Counted from the first letter of the stretch, positions 15,901 to 25,223 are shown. The stretch is 64,000 nt of DNA from Acanthornis magna (GCA_036785705.1 JAWUZG010000176.1:607473-671472), one strand, 5' to 3'. Translations and numbers: made by a program. Notes: a model not told the origin generated them from the sequence alone.

Positions 15901-16483
15901 TTTCTGTGGACAGTCTAGGCAGATGACAACATTGCAAACACGTATGTGACAGGAATGTTTATCAATATGGGGAAGAAGAAGTTTTTGCTTTAGTATGTGA
16001 CCTGCCTGTAGTCAGGTGCTGGTTTTCACACCTTTAGGATCTTACCAAAAAATCAGAAAGGCTTTTCTTGTAGTCAGAAAGTCAAATGGTTAATGCTTGT
16101 CTAGGATCACTCCTGTGTTACAGACCTGCAATTAAGCGTGAGACTCCCCAGCTGACTAACTTGACTGCTTTGGAATTAGGATCCTGCAATGGTCTGAGAC
16201 AAATAGATTTTGTACCACATTAGGCAAAACCAGTGTCAGACTTGGACAGCTCTGTGGTGCAAGCAGAATGGGTGCATCAGTCAAAGATTGCTAGAGAAGA
16301 CCTTTCATTGAGACATGAAGAGCAGAAAGAAACCCCTTGGTACCTAAACTCCTCAGAGAAGAGTCAAGGTGCATCTCAAGCTAATCCTAGCCCCAGACTT
16401 AGTCAATGCTTTATGCCGGAATGATTACACAGCTGTAATACAACCCTCGTACTCATTTGTCCAACAGGATTAAGGACGAAAAA
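6976..16483. other. AT-rich DNA without a recognisable gene
   Basis: No convincing coding region is present. Two GC-richer patches could be decayed repeats: 10135-10460, with a TATTTATAG element and a CCAGGTGCTGCAGAGGG-type segment, and 14510-14900. I could not assign either to a family. An A-rich tract lies at 8139-8182. Confidence 0.45.
7038..7053. repeat. (ATT)n microsatellite
   Basis: About five ATT units occur in tandem. Confidence 0.8.
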
Positions 16484-16530
16484 TTATAAATATATATAGG
16501 TATATACATATATATATATATATAATTTAT
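16484..16530. repeat. (TA)n microsatellite
   Basis: This is an interrupted TA-dinucleotide tract of about 45 bases. Confidence 0.85.
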
Positions 16531-16619
16531 TTAAAACTCTTACAATAATGGCAGTGATTGGACCAAAAAAATCTTTAATCAGAATTACTTACCAATCAGT
16601 ATAGGTAAGTATATAGGTG

Positions 16620-16649
16620 AGTGCACTATAGCTACTACTATAGTGCACT
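16620..16649. repeat. Perfect 12-bp inverted repeat with 6-nt spacer
   Basis: The arms AGTGCACTATAG (16620-16631) and CTATAGTGCACT (16638-16649) are perfect reverse complements separated by CTACTA. The structure could extrude as a hairpin. No associated gene is visible. Confidence 0.85.
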
Positions 16650-16717
16650 ATTTTTGAAGCACTGTTGAAGCACTGTTAAAGTACTAAGGCTAGCAAAACC
16701 AATTCCTGAATAGAGAT

Positions 16718-16806
16718 TGATGTTACTCACACATACCAACTACCATGGGCAAATCTTTCACTTAGCCTCTAGGAGGTGCGCCTGCACTCAAGGGAAGGAT
16801 TTTCGC
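16718..16806 (+). repeat. MIR-like SINE fragment (tentative), copy 1
   Basis: The stretch shares TGATGTTACTC, a GGGCAAATCT-like core and a CACTCAAGG end with 24276-24368. The core resembles the mammalian-wide interspersed repeat (CORE-SINE) pattern of a 'ttgggcaagtcact..cctc' type. Identity is modest and by eye. Confidence 0.4.
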
Positions 16807-17079
16807 ACACCTTAGGGAGGTATGTTAGAAGTTTTCACTGTGAAAAAGTGGAACTGGGGTTTTACAGCATTAATTTATTGACTGTCAGTCATATATATTT
16901 TCAGACTACATGTTACCAGGCTTACTCAGCAATTTTTTTTTTTCCTGAGAAAGATATAATCAGCTCTTTGGTTTCTTCTGCTCAACAGTTCTGATTCTCC
17001 ATATCAGGGCCCTGCATGTCCTTGCAGTGGGTCTGATAGCTGGTAAGAGACATCAATATGATTTTTTTTATGCTTCAAC

Positions 17080-17975
17080 ATATGTTATACACGAGGTGAA
17101 AAATTATTTTAGGGGTGGTACACATACTGGGAGTTCTGTCCCTGGGGAGGCTTCATCTGGAAGCCAATCAGGGCAGAGAAAGCTTCCACTATTAGTCTGC
17201 AAGCGATCCCCCCAAACTCTTGCTGGTGGGGCAGCCCAAGATGATCGAGAAAAAATGACAGGGGAAATAATGCTATAGGAGGAGCCCTAGCACATAAAAG
17301 CAGTGAACTGTGACCCAACCATGGCCATTTTCTTTGGGTTTCTTGGAGGGAGCAGGGGCTCACCTGGAGGATCAGCTTGGGCCTCCCCCCACCTCACTTT
17401 TTTTTTTTCTTCTGTGGTCCTGCTTCTTCCCGGGCTGTGTTCCCTGTCCGCCCCTGTCCTGCACTGCTTTGCCGTTTCCCCGAGGCAGCTCCGTGGCCGC
17501 CACAGCCTCGTGCTCTGCTGTTTCCCCGGCGGAGCAGCCGCCGCTGCCGCTGCCAAGAGCCGCGCCCCGAGCCTGCCAGCCGCAGCTGCTCCCCGAGCGT
17601 GCCCGTGGCCACGGCAGGCTGTTCTTCACCCACGGCAGGGACACGCAGCTGCTGCTGCTGCTTGGAAATTGTGCCCAGCCGCTCACAAGAGCCACACGAA
17701 CTCATCTCAGCTTGCAGCACACACACTCCATTCGCTGAGCTTTCGCTGACAGGGCACACAGGGTCCAGCGGTAACGATCTGTGGTATTCTCTTTCTCTCT
17801 TGGTCTCTCTTTTTCCCTCTTTATTCCTTTCTCTGTCCTCTTTGGTAGGAACACTTACCCTTCTTTATCAATAAACAGTTCTCAGACATAATATTGCCAT
17901 GTTTGCACTTTATTTTTTGTCCAAGAAATCTATTAAACAGAATCCTTCCCAACTCCCCCTTTTTACAGCAGGACA
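17080..17975 (+). mobile_element. ERV LTR, plus orientation, with GC-rich leader
   Basis: Ordered LTR landmarks are visible: a CCAAT box at 17164-17168, a TATA-like CATAAAAG at 17293-17300, a GC- and CpG-rich segment at 17420-17660, a pyrimidine-rich block at 17775-17850 and AATAAA at 17870-17875. The last 260 bases align with the minus-strand LTR at 19410-19700. They share CTTGCAGC, the ATCAATAAACA block and a GGACA end, with nearly identical spacing (152 and 154 bases from CTTGCAGC to AATAAA). The left boundary is only approximate. Several overlapping ORFs of 80-165 codons on both strands fall in the GC-rich part and are not taken as genes. Confidence 0.65.
17420..17660. other. GC- and CpG-rich island inside the LTR
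   Basis: This block is sharply different in composition from its AT-rich surroundings, with frequent CG dinucleotides and GCTGCTGCTG runs near 17650-17662. It lies downstream of the LTR TATA-like box, in the position of a transcribed leader. It may act as a CpG island, but that is inference from composition only. Confidence 0.5.
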
Positions 17976-18183
17976 GAACAGTTGGTCAAGGAGGCCTCAG
18001 CATTCTTCAACACTAAAACCACCAGATCATCTTGGCTCAATCTTCTCACTGATAAGCAGACCCTACTTGCTCAATGCATCACTGAACAGCAGGCCCTCCT
18101 TGCTCAGTTCATCACTGAGAGCATATAAATATATGATTTAATTTCAAGCTGCAATATCCAGGCTTAGGCAGAGCATCCTGCCA
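17976..18183. other. Short stretch between two LTRs
   Basis: This segment probably belongs to ERV internal or flanking DNA. Two similar half-units, containing CTCACTGATAAGCAG and TCACTGAACAGCAGG followed by gCCCTnCTTGCTCA-like sequence, lie at 18047-18120. No gene is seen. Confidence 0.4.
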
Positions 18184-18189
18184 CAGGCT

Positions 18190-18729
18190 TAACGCTGGGT
18201 GGTGGTGGGGTGAGATTTGGTCTCTGCATGTTCCAAGAATGTCTCTATTCCCAGACAGATCCTTCCAGCCAATGCATTCAACAACGTGCAAGCAGACCTT
18301 TCCTATCACCCGTGCTGGTGTATTGCACAGTCACACACACACTGCAGAGCCTTTGACTTAGCTCAATGTGTTTACCAGAGACAAAAGAACTTCAGAGGGC
18401 TCAACCATGTGGAGATTCAGAGGATTTATTCCCAAAGGGATACAGCAGCAAAAGAGGGAGAACCACCCTTAGTGACCATGGATATAGGGGTCAAAGGCCA
18501 GTAGGGTTGGGGAGAAGGTGAGGGAGTAAAACAATAATCCAATGGGGAGGAAAGGGAGGGCGGAGTCAGTGATACAACAACAACCAATCAGCATAGGAGG
18601 ATTAGCATAACTAGGAAGAGACCACCCAACCAACCTCAGAGGTTATTTCATACCTCAGGGTTGACTTACCAGCATGTTGCTGCTTTTTGACCTCTTGGTT
18701 CCCCCGAGAAAGTTTCAGATACCACAACA
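18190..18729 (-). mobile_element. ERVK-like (class II) solo LTR, copy 1
   Basis: The 540-bp element reads TGTTGTGG...GCGTTA on the minus strand and is flanked by an exact 6-bp duplication CAGGCT (18184-18189 and 18730-18735). It carries inverted CCAAT boxes, a weak TATA-like TATATCC near 18488-18481 and AATAAA at 18430-18425. It aligns along its length with the element at 47226-47745. A 6-bp duplication is typical of class II (beta/alpha-like) avian ERVs. No internal retroviral region is attached on either side, so it is a solo LTR. Confidence 0.8.
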
Positions 18730-18735
18730 CAGGCT

Positions 18736-19405
18736 GACATCTAGAAAGCTTTAGAGGTAAAAGTGTCAACTTAATTTTAAAAAATTAAGATTTTCTTATC
18801 CCATGTTTAAGGGACTGTCTAATTTTCAACATTGTGCCTGCCATACTTCATTAGAACTTTCCTTCTTTTCCTCCGTTGTATTATGCATTGGGCAGCTCTG
18901 AATGCCAGGCTGTGTTCAGGAGAACAATCTTGCACTAGCCAGGTCATTGTAATCATGATGATGAACTTTTTTGGGTATCATCTGGTACCTCTGAATTTCC
19001 TGTGCAGATCTTGTGTGCAGATATACAGAATGCTGAGCCTGAAACAGTATCCACCACACAGTATTCACCAGCATTCACCCTGCAGCTCCTCCAGCACAGC
19101 AAATGACATCCATAAGTGCAGTACAACAGGCAGCTCCTAAATGTGCCTGATTCCAAGCCCCGTCTTAGGTTGTGACAGGCTTATGTCTGCAAAGTGAAAA
19201 TATTCCTTAAGGAACCAGTGAAGGACCGCCCCCTGCCTTTCCTCTTGGTTTGATAATCACCACCATAAATATTAGCCTGTGAATAACACTGATCATTTAA
19301 GCTGGCACATTTTGGGTTTTTTTTATTCTTGTTTAGGGGATTTAATTTTCTGTTATGCTCTGCTCTTTGGTTGGCTGTCTTGGTCCAATCCCACTTCTGA
19401 CACCA
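18736..19405 (-). mobile_element. ERVL-type internal remnant with tRNA-Leu primer-binding site
   Basis: On the minus strand an 18-base site TGGTGTCAGAAGTGGGAT (19405-19388) follows four bases after the LTR end at 19410. It is complementary to the CCA-tailed 3' end of tRNA-Leu, the primer that gives ERV-L its name. Downstream sequence has only short open frames (for example 78 codons ending at 19181), so gag/pol coding capacity is lost or deleted. The ERVK-like solo LTR ends this stretch at 18729. Confidence 0.65.
19388..19405 (-). other. Retroviral primer-binding site, tRNA-Leu type
   Basis: The 18 bases match the complement of the tRNA-Leu acceptor end including CCA. The site lies immediately inside an LTR end (GGGACA at 19415-19410), as required for minus-strand DNA priming. 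Confidence 0.75.
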
Positions 19406-19409
19406 AAGA

Positions 19410-19700
19410 TGTCCCATCCCAACGTGAGATGGGGGGAGGAATCTTACCAGATTCCTAAAATGAAATTAGACACAAACATTAGATCAATATTACACTTGTG
19501 AAGTGTTTATTGATAAGGAAAACCAAAGAAAAAGGCCCTAAGAGACAGAAAAGGCAGAAGCAAAGGAAGAAAAAGAAGGAAGGAGTTGGAGAGACACACA
19601 GGGTGTTATTAACATGGCTCTCACGATGCCACATTGATTTTCAGTTGGCAGGTGGAGTGTGGGGGCTGCAAGCGTGGACAGGGGTGTGACTCCGATGCTT
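19410..19700 (-). mobile_element. ERVL-type LTR (R-U5 part), minus orientation
   Basis: The LTR ends GGGACA four bases before the tRNA-Leu primer-binding site, and carries AATAAA at 19511-19506 preceded by a pyrimidine-rich block (about 19590-19520). Sequence and spacing match the plus-strand LTR ending near 17975. The 5' (U3) boundary is not visible. Sequence above about 19740 leads into the 3' untranslated region of the repeat-protein gene. Confidence 0.65.
19506..19511 (-). terminator. AATAAA polyadenylation signal, probably LTR-derived
   Basis: This is a canonical AATAAA on the minus strand about 375 bases after the stop codon of the repeat-protein gene. It lies inside the LTR that ends at 19410. 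The LTR at 17.1-18.0 kb carries the same ATCAATAAACA context, so the signal is best explained as the retroviral R/U5 signal now positioned to end the host transcript. Confidence 0.6.
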
Positions 19701-19885
19701 GGTGAATAGCGTGGTTCTGACAGTCATGAACACTGAACACTGAGAATGGTCAGTTCACAAAAGGAAATGGAACAGTATGGAGGTTTTCTCCTGAAGGAAG
19801 TTTACAGTGACGGTACAAACACTCTTGTCTGTGTCATCAAAGCAAATACCCAGATTATTGTACCATCCATGCTTCCTTTGTGCTC

Positions 19886-22009
19886 CTACTCTTCTTCGGG
19901 GTATTTGAACGGTTCCTGGGTCATAAGAATGGCCTTCTTAACAACCTCAGTCCGATAACAGTCTTTTGCATCCACCCACACCACAGCATCAGGTGGGGAG
20001 ATGTGTGTCTCATGTGCTTGGCCTTGGGCATGTCCTGCAGGTCTTTCTGCAGCTATTGATTCTTCGGGGCTCAGTTCCTGGTCCTGCTGCTCCTGTGGGT
20101 GTTCAAAGGGTTTCTGGACCACAAGCACAGCCTTTTTAACTACCTCTGTCTGATAGTAGTCTTTTGCATCCAGAAATACTGGAGCATCAGCTGTGCAACT
20201 GTGCCTGGTATGTCCTGGGCTCTCTGCCCCTCCTGCTGGGGCTGTTACTCTCATCCCTTCGTCAGGGCCTTGTTCCACATCCCTTTGTTCTTCCGTGTGC
20301 TCCTCAGATCCCTGGATCACAATAACAGCTCTGCTCAGGATCTCATCTGGGATGTACTGGCCTATGTCTGGGAGAGCCGGGCCATCATCAGCTGTGGGGC
20401 TGTGTGGCACATGTCCCGGCCTCACTGCCCCTGCTGCTTTGCCTGTTACTGCCCGTGTTGCATCCGTGCTGTGTTCTTGCTCTTCTGTCTGCCTGTTGGG
20501 TCTCTGGATCAAAATTGCAGCCTTGCTCATGAACTCACTGAAGGTATGCTGAGCTGCCTCCAGATCCAGTGCACAGGATATGGGTGGCTGCTGTTCCTGC
20601 TCTTCTGTCCTATGTGTTGCACTGAAGGCCCTTGGCAGAGCCCTTGGGACACTCTTGATGAAGGACATCCGTCGCTCCCGAGCCAGGGCATCGATGACTG
20701 TGGGGGAAGGAGATCTGAAGGCACATCCTGCATCTGTTCCTTCTTCTGTTGTTTCCTTCAGGCTCAGTTGCAGGTCCAGCTCTTCTTGCGGCTGCTGGCC
20801 AGGGCCCTGTTTCACAGGTTCCTCCTTGCCCAGGACCTCAGCCCTGGCAGACTGGGCTCCCTCTGGCATAGCCTCTTTGCAGCCTGTTGGCTGCTGCTTC
20901 TTTTGCTCTCCTTTGTCTTGGGCAGCAATTAAGGCCTTTAGACTACTCATAGACTTCCTATGCCACATCTGGTTCCCTTCAAACAGGGCATCCAGGAATG
21001 CAGACAAAGGGATTGTGCAGGAGTGGGCCTGGCCTGGTTCTGGGCCAGCTGCTACCAGCTCCCACACCAAAGAGAGCTCTTCCTGAGCTGCTGGGGTGAC
21101 AATGGCTGTGCCATCTTCTCTTTCATGGTCTTCATCCAATCGACATTCCTGCTCCTGAGATCCTTCTGGTGTGGCCATTGGTATTGTTCTCTCATCTGTG
21201 GGGCAGCTGGGACCTTCCTTGGGACCAATGTAGAAGTCTTTGCTGCCCTCCAGGCCCAAGGAATTGACGAGGGGATGGGCAGGAGCTGACCCGATGTCAT
21301 CTGTCCCTTGCCATAGATCTGCGTGTATTGCATCTTCCCATTCCTCCTCAGAGAGCTCAAAATCAAGGCCATATTCCCACTGCTTTTCCTCCCACAGCCA
21401 TGGACCAACGGCGCCTTCACACTCCTGCGCCTCGGTCAAGGCCACTGACTCACTGGTTGAAGCTTGGGCTCCCAGCTGCTCCAGTATCACAGTATTGTCT
21501 ATGGTGCCCACAGCGAACCTCCTACATGTCAGCCGTGACTGCTCTGGTGCAGTGTAGTCAATCGTCCATGGGAGGCTTGTGGCCCTATCCTCTGCTGTCG
21601 CAGGCCGTGCCATTCTGGTGTTGGCACTCACCTGCCCAGGTGTGTCACGGAGCCCCCCGGAGCGCCTCAGGGAGGAGCCCTGTCCTTGGCTCCATGGCTC
21701 TCTGCCCTGCAGGCCATCCTGCTGCTGTGGCAGGGTGGCTTCCCAGGAGCCGTGGGCCCGGAAGCTCCTGTGTAGCTCCTCTGAAGGCCTCCTCTAGAAA
21801 GACACAATAACCTCCTTCAAAACAGGCCCGTGCCCCCACAGCCATGAAGTGCTTTGGTGGCACTCAACACGCACGGTCAGCCCTGCCTGGTCCTGCTGTT
21901 CCCCTTGGTGCTGGTGGCCTGTCCCTGCACCTGCATCCCTGCTCAGGGAAGCTGATGCAAACATGGTACTCACCTGTGCTGGCTCTGCTGCTGGCTGCTC
22001 CTCCTCCAT
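19886..22009 (-). CDS. Two-exon gene for an unrecognised repeat-containing acidic protein (~647 aa)
   Basis: The proposed coding path is exon 1 at 22009-21974 (12 codons), a GT-AG intron, then exon 2 from 21793 to a TAG at 19886-19888. Both exons join in phase 0, giving about 647 residues. The start ATG sits in a strong GCCATGG context. Exon 2 stays open for over 1.9 kb and is much richer in GC than the surrounding AT-rich DNA. Counting from V at 21631 as residue 1, an acidic, tryptophan-containing stretch lies near residues 77-110. Six degenerate repeats follow from about residue 203, each with an H-S-x-T...LDA-like lead, a K/R-A-h-h-h-h-Q segment and an EEQ-rich tail. The last three A-h-h-h-h-Q segments are spaced 64-66 residues apart. 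No signal peptide, membrane segment or catalytic motif is visible. I do not recognise the family and assign no function. A second donor at 21632/21631 could make a shorter product. Confidence 0.8.
21794..21973 (-). other. Intron 1 (180 bp, GT-AG)
   Basis: Read on the minus strand the intron opens with GTGAGT and closes with the pyrimidine-rich TTGTGTCTTTCTAG just before the second exon. Its removal fuses two phase-0 exons without a stop. The intron itself contains open stretches in other frames, which I treat as incidental. Confidence 0.75.
21974..22009 (-). CDS. Coding exon 1 of the repeat-protein gene
   Basis: This exon encodes twelve residues beginning MEEEQPAAEP and ends exactly at a CAG|GTGAGT consensus donor. 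The first coding exon is phase 0, which fits the phase-0 acceptor at 21794/21793. It lies roughly 80 bases below the likely transcription start inferred from the TATA-like box. An upstream noncoding exon cannot be excluded. Confidence 0.75.
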
Positions 22010-22091
22010 GGCTGTTTTCGGTGTCCTCTGCCACAGACCTGCCGGTGTTACCCTGGAGAGCTGCTGCCTCCTGAGAGAATTGCTCTCCTAA

Positions 22092-22195
22092 AACTGGGAA
22101 CCCCAGGGCTCTCTGCTCCTTAAATACCCTCACTGTCACAATGGCCCCGTGTCACAATGGCCTCTGTTTTGTAGGGCACTGCATCACAATGGAAC
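22092..22195 (-). promoter_or_regulatory. TATA-like core promoter with three SOX-type motifs
   Basis: On the minus strand TATTTAAG occurs at 22126-22119, about 110 bases above the start codon, which predicts a start site near 22093. Directly upstream the plus strand carries TCACAATGG three times, ending at 22144, 22160 and 22192. The core ACAATGG matches the SOX-family HMG-box consensus. The spacing (16 and 32 bases) and the compact layout are directly visible. That SOX proteins act here is inference. Confidence 0.55.
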
Positions 22196-22209
22196 ACTGT
22201 CATACAGGG

Positions 22210-25200
22210 CCACGCCCGAGCTGTGCCATTCTGCTGTCTAGTGTCTAAGTCTTCAGAAAGACAATGAAGATTTAAATGATACTTGAACAAGCTGAGATGA
22301 GAGGAACAGCTTTTTTATTTTCTCAATTTCAACTTTGTTGGCCCAGCAAGAAGGTCCCCAATAAATAACTGTCCAGAAATATAAGAAAGGGCGAAGAGGA
22401 AAGAAATGCTGTTTGTCGGACAAACACTCCATCTACAAGCAGGAGCTTAATAAGTATTATTTGGGAAGCAAGAAATCCTCGGGCAGAATTTGAGATCATG
22501 ACTACCCTTAGAAGACAACTCTTCATCCGCATGCTCCCAGCTCTGGACTTCACTTCTTGCTGTGCCCTTTCCAGCCACTTCCAAGGTTTTTCTCTGATTG
22601 TCCCTGACATCCATTCATCCAAAGTCCTGCCACAATTCAGGCTCTCTTCTGTATTTCTGTTGTCGGCTGCACTATGCACTCTGACATACAGGACACTGAC
22701 GCTTTAAGGACTTCTGTAACTAGACATCATTTCCTTCTGCAGAATTCTGTAACGACAGCTGACTTGAGATCAATGAGCTAGCCTGAAGTGGATATGCCTC
22801 TATCTGAAATCCTTTGCATTCCAGTTTCAAATCTAAGGCAATTTTCTTCAACACACTAAAGAAAGCACAAATTCTTCAGGTCACAACACAGGGATTTCTT
22901 TTTCCCACTTGTCCCTGAGGATTTAAAAAGAAAGTATAGGATCAAGGCATGCAGGCACTGCCATGACACATTACAGAGCCAGCTCAAAGTATTGGCAAAA
23001 CCTTGGAGAGAAGAGGAGGGGCTCATTCTGGGCAGAAGCTAAACAAATTGTTTGGGTTGGTGCCTAAATAAAATCAAATCTATAAAGCTCCTCCCCATTT
23101 AACTGAAAACTGTGTTGGCCTTAGCTGTATTTTCAGCTCTCAGTCCATGTGCTAGCCTCAGATGAATGAGATGCTCAGGGGGATCCTCTTTAAGCTCAGG
23201 GAAAAATGCAGGGTGTGACAACACAGATGTCAAAAAAAAAAATCCCTCATTTTATCTCAAAACAAAAGGGACCAAAAAGTGACCTTCATTTCAGGTGAAA
23301 GGTTTTGTATGGCTTACATCTGTATTGTGTTGTGCGATATATATTCTGTATCACTCCACTAAGGCAGATTTCCTGTGTATCATCAACTCTCTCTACGACA
23401 GTAGAGTGGAGCAGTGGTGTAAAATATTCTCATTGAGTTCATTAAATGAGCATAAATGTCTCCCTAATTAGCCAGCCCAGCATAGGAGGAGTGAATATGA
23501 GACTCAGCCGAATGCAGAGCATAAAATCCAGAAGACTAGAAAAGAACTTCAAAGAGAGCAATGGGCTCCAGCTGGCTTCAGCCATTCTTTCAGCTGGCGT
23601 GCCTTCCCAGAGACTGAAGTCACTCAGGGTTGTGATGGTGAGTAGCTGACAGGGAATGGTAATGGGAGTCACACTGGTATGGTATCTCACCTGTGCCTTG
23701 CGATTGCTATCTTTTGCTAACAGTATTGTATATTTTTATGGTGGTTTTTGTATCACTCTGTAAAATCCAAAATCCCATGTAATATCAGATGTCTTCAAAT
23801 GAGTAAAGTTGCTATTAGTGATCACAGCTTCCACATGTGGAATATCTCATAGGATCTGGTGAGAGAGTACCGGACTCTGACATTTGCCTACCTAAATGCT
23901 CTTCCAGTGCATCTGCCTTACCTTCGTATCAGCCCTGTTACTAACTTCTCTGTGTATTGCTTTAAAAATTAAACATCTTTCAAAGTACCATTTATTGTGG
24001 GGCTTTTGCAGCTTCAGTGACTCCGAGTAACACAATGGAAGATGAGCTTCCACGCTGCTAACATATTGTGGGTTCACGTCTGTAGTTGGAAGCACTCATA
24101 CGTAGCATTTTTCCTTTATTTTAAGAAATGTAATGAAACTTCTCAAAGAAGTGTTTTGGTGGACACTGTAACAGCATGGTATGCAGTACAGCAAAAGTCA
24201 TATTAAAAAAAAAGAAACCAAACCAAAAACCACCACCAACAAAAACCACAAACCAAAAGGAGAGTAAGAGGAAAGACTGATGTTACTCCTCCATACAAAT
24301 GACCATAGGCAAATCTCTTTCCCTCAGTCTCCTGGAGTAACCATGTCCCCACTCAAAGGAGGAATGTCCAGCTACAGAGTTCAAAATCAGAGTTTCAGGT
24401 ATATTATTCCTTGAAAGGTAGAAATACACTAATACAAACAGGTCTTTTAAACAAAGAATTACCTTGAGATGAATTCAGATGGGGAATATAAGGATCTGTT
24501 TTATTTATTTAAGACTTTAGATGACTATTACCTTATGTTAAGGACCTACAGACCAGAATTTAACATTAACATGCTGTATACACTCCATACACTTCCATCA
24601 CAGTGTCTGAAATTCTTCTAAATAAAATCACCAGAAAGTTTCTCAGTTTCACTTGGTTGTTGCATTCACATTGTGGACTAAATGCCAATTGTATTTATAT
24701 TACTAGGACTTGTACTGTGATGAATGTAAGGAAAATATGTTTTCTGTATTTCTGGGGTCTCCATATGGCTTTAAAGAAATTTATTGAAGACATTTGAAGT
24801 TATTTTAGATTGTTCTTTTTTTTTCTGATTTATCTCAGATTACAGCAAGTTGTAGAAATTTGTTTTTCTTTTCATAAACTTTGATATAAGGAATTGAAAA
24901 TATAGCTTTCTTGGCATTAGATCAAGAAGAACAGCAAACTCAAGGTTTTGAAATGCTGTTTAGTGTGTGTTGAATTCAAAATGTGAGCTGTGATAGCTTT
25001 TCCTTTATTACCACTAGAAAATGTTAATGTTGCCATGTCAATCACTCGGATGGCTGTCATTATGCTTTTCTGGTGGGGTTGTATACACATGGTTTTTAGA
25101 GTGCAAATCAGGTAATCTGCATTGGTGCATAGCAACAAAGAAGATTGATTTCTGCATTCTTTTGGTATGGGAAAATTAGTTCAATTCTATGTTCCTTGAA

Positions 25201-25223
25201 ATGTACCTCTAGCTTTAGACAAC
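22210..25223. other. Intergenic DNA upstream of the repeat-protein gene
   Basis: Apart from the MIR-like fragment near 24.3 kb I see no gene. Open frames of 82-116 codons (22329-22679 and 23442-23690, minus strand) lack recognisable motifs. An A/C-rich low-complexity stretch lies at 24204-24260. Confidence 0.45.
24276..24368 (+). repeat. MIR-like SINE fragment (tentative), copy 2
   Basis: This fragment is related to 16718-16806 over about 90 bases, including TGATGTTACTC, ATAGGCAAATCTC and CCCACTCAAAGG. The core GACCATAGGCAAATCTCTTT recalls the conserved MIR core. Strong divergence fits an ancient element. Confidence 0.4.

Noticed and set aside
17303..17874. Overlapping open frames of 83-165 codons on both strands
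   Set aside because: They lie in the GC-rich leader of an LTR, where stops are rare by composition; frames on both strands are open alike and no domain is visible.
20490..20530. IQ calmodulin-binding motif in the repeat protein (ILIQRPNRQ)
   Set aside because: Only one of the repeat units has arginine after IQ, and the others replace it with acidic residues, so the resemblance is probably accidental.
20099..20932. 277-codon plus-strand open frame
   Set aside because: It is the antisense shadow of the repeat-protein gene; the minus-strand frame is longer, has splice sites, a promoter and internal repeats.
22329..22679. 116-codon minus-strand frame upstream of the gene
   Set aside because: It lies upstream of the TATA-like box, shows no motif and has no splice link to the gene.
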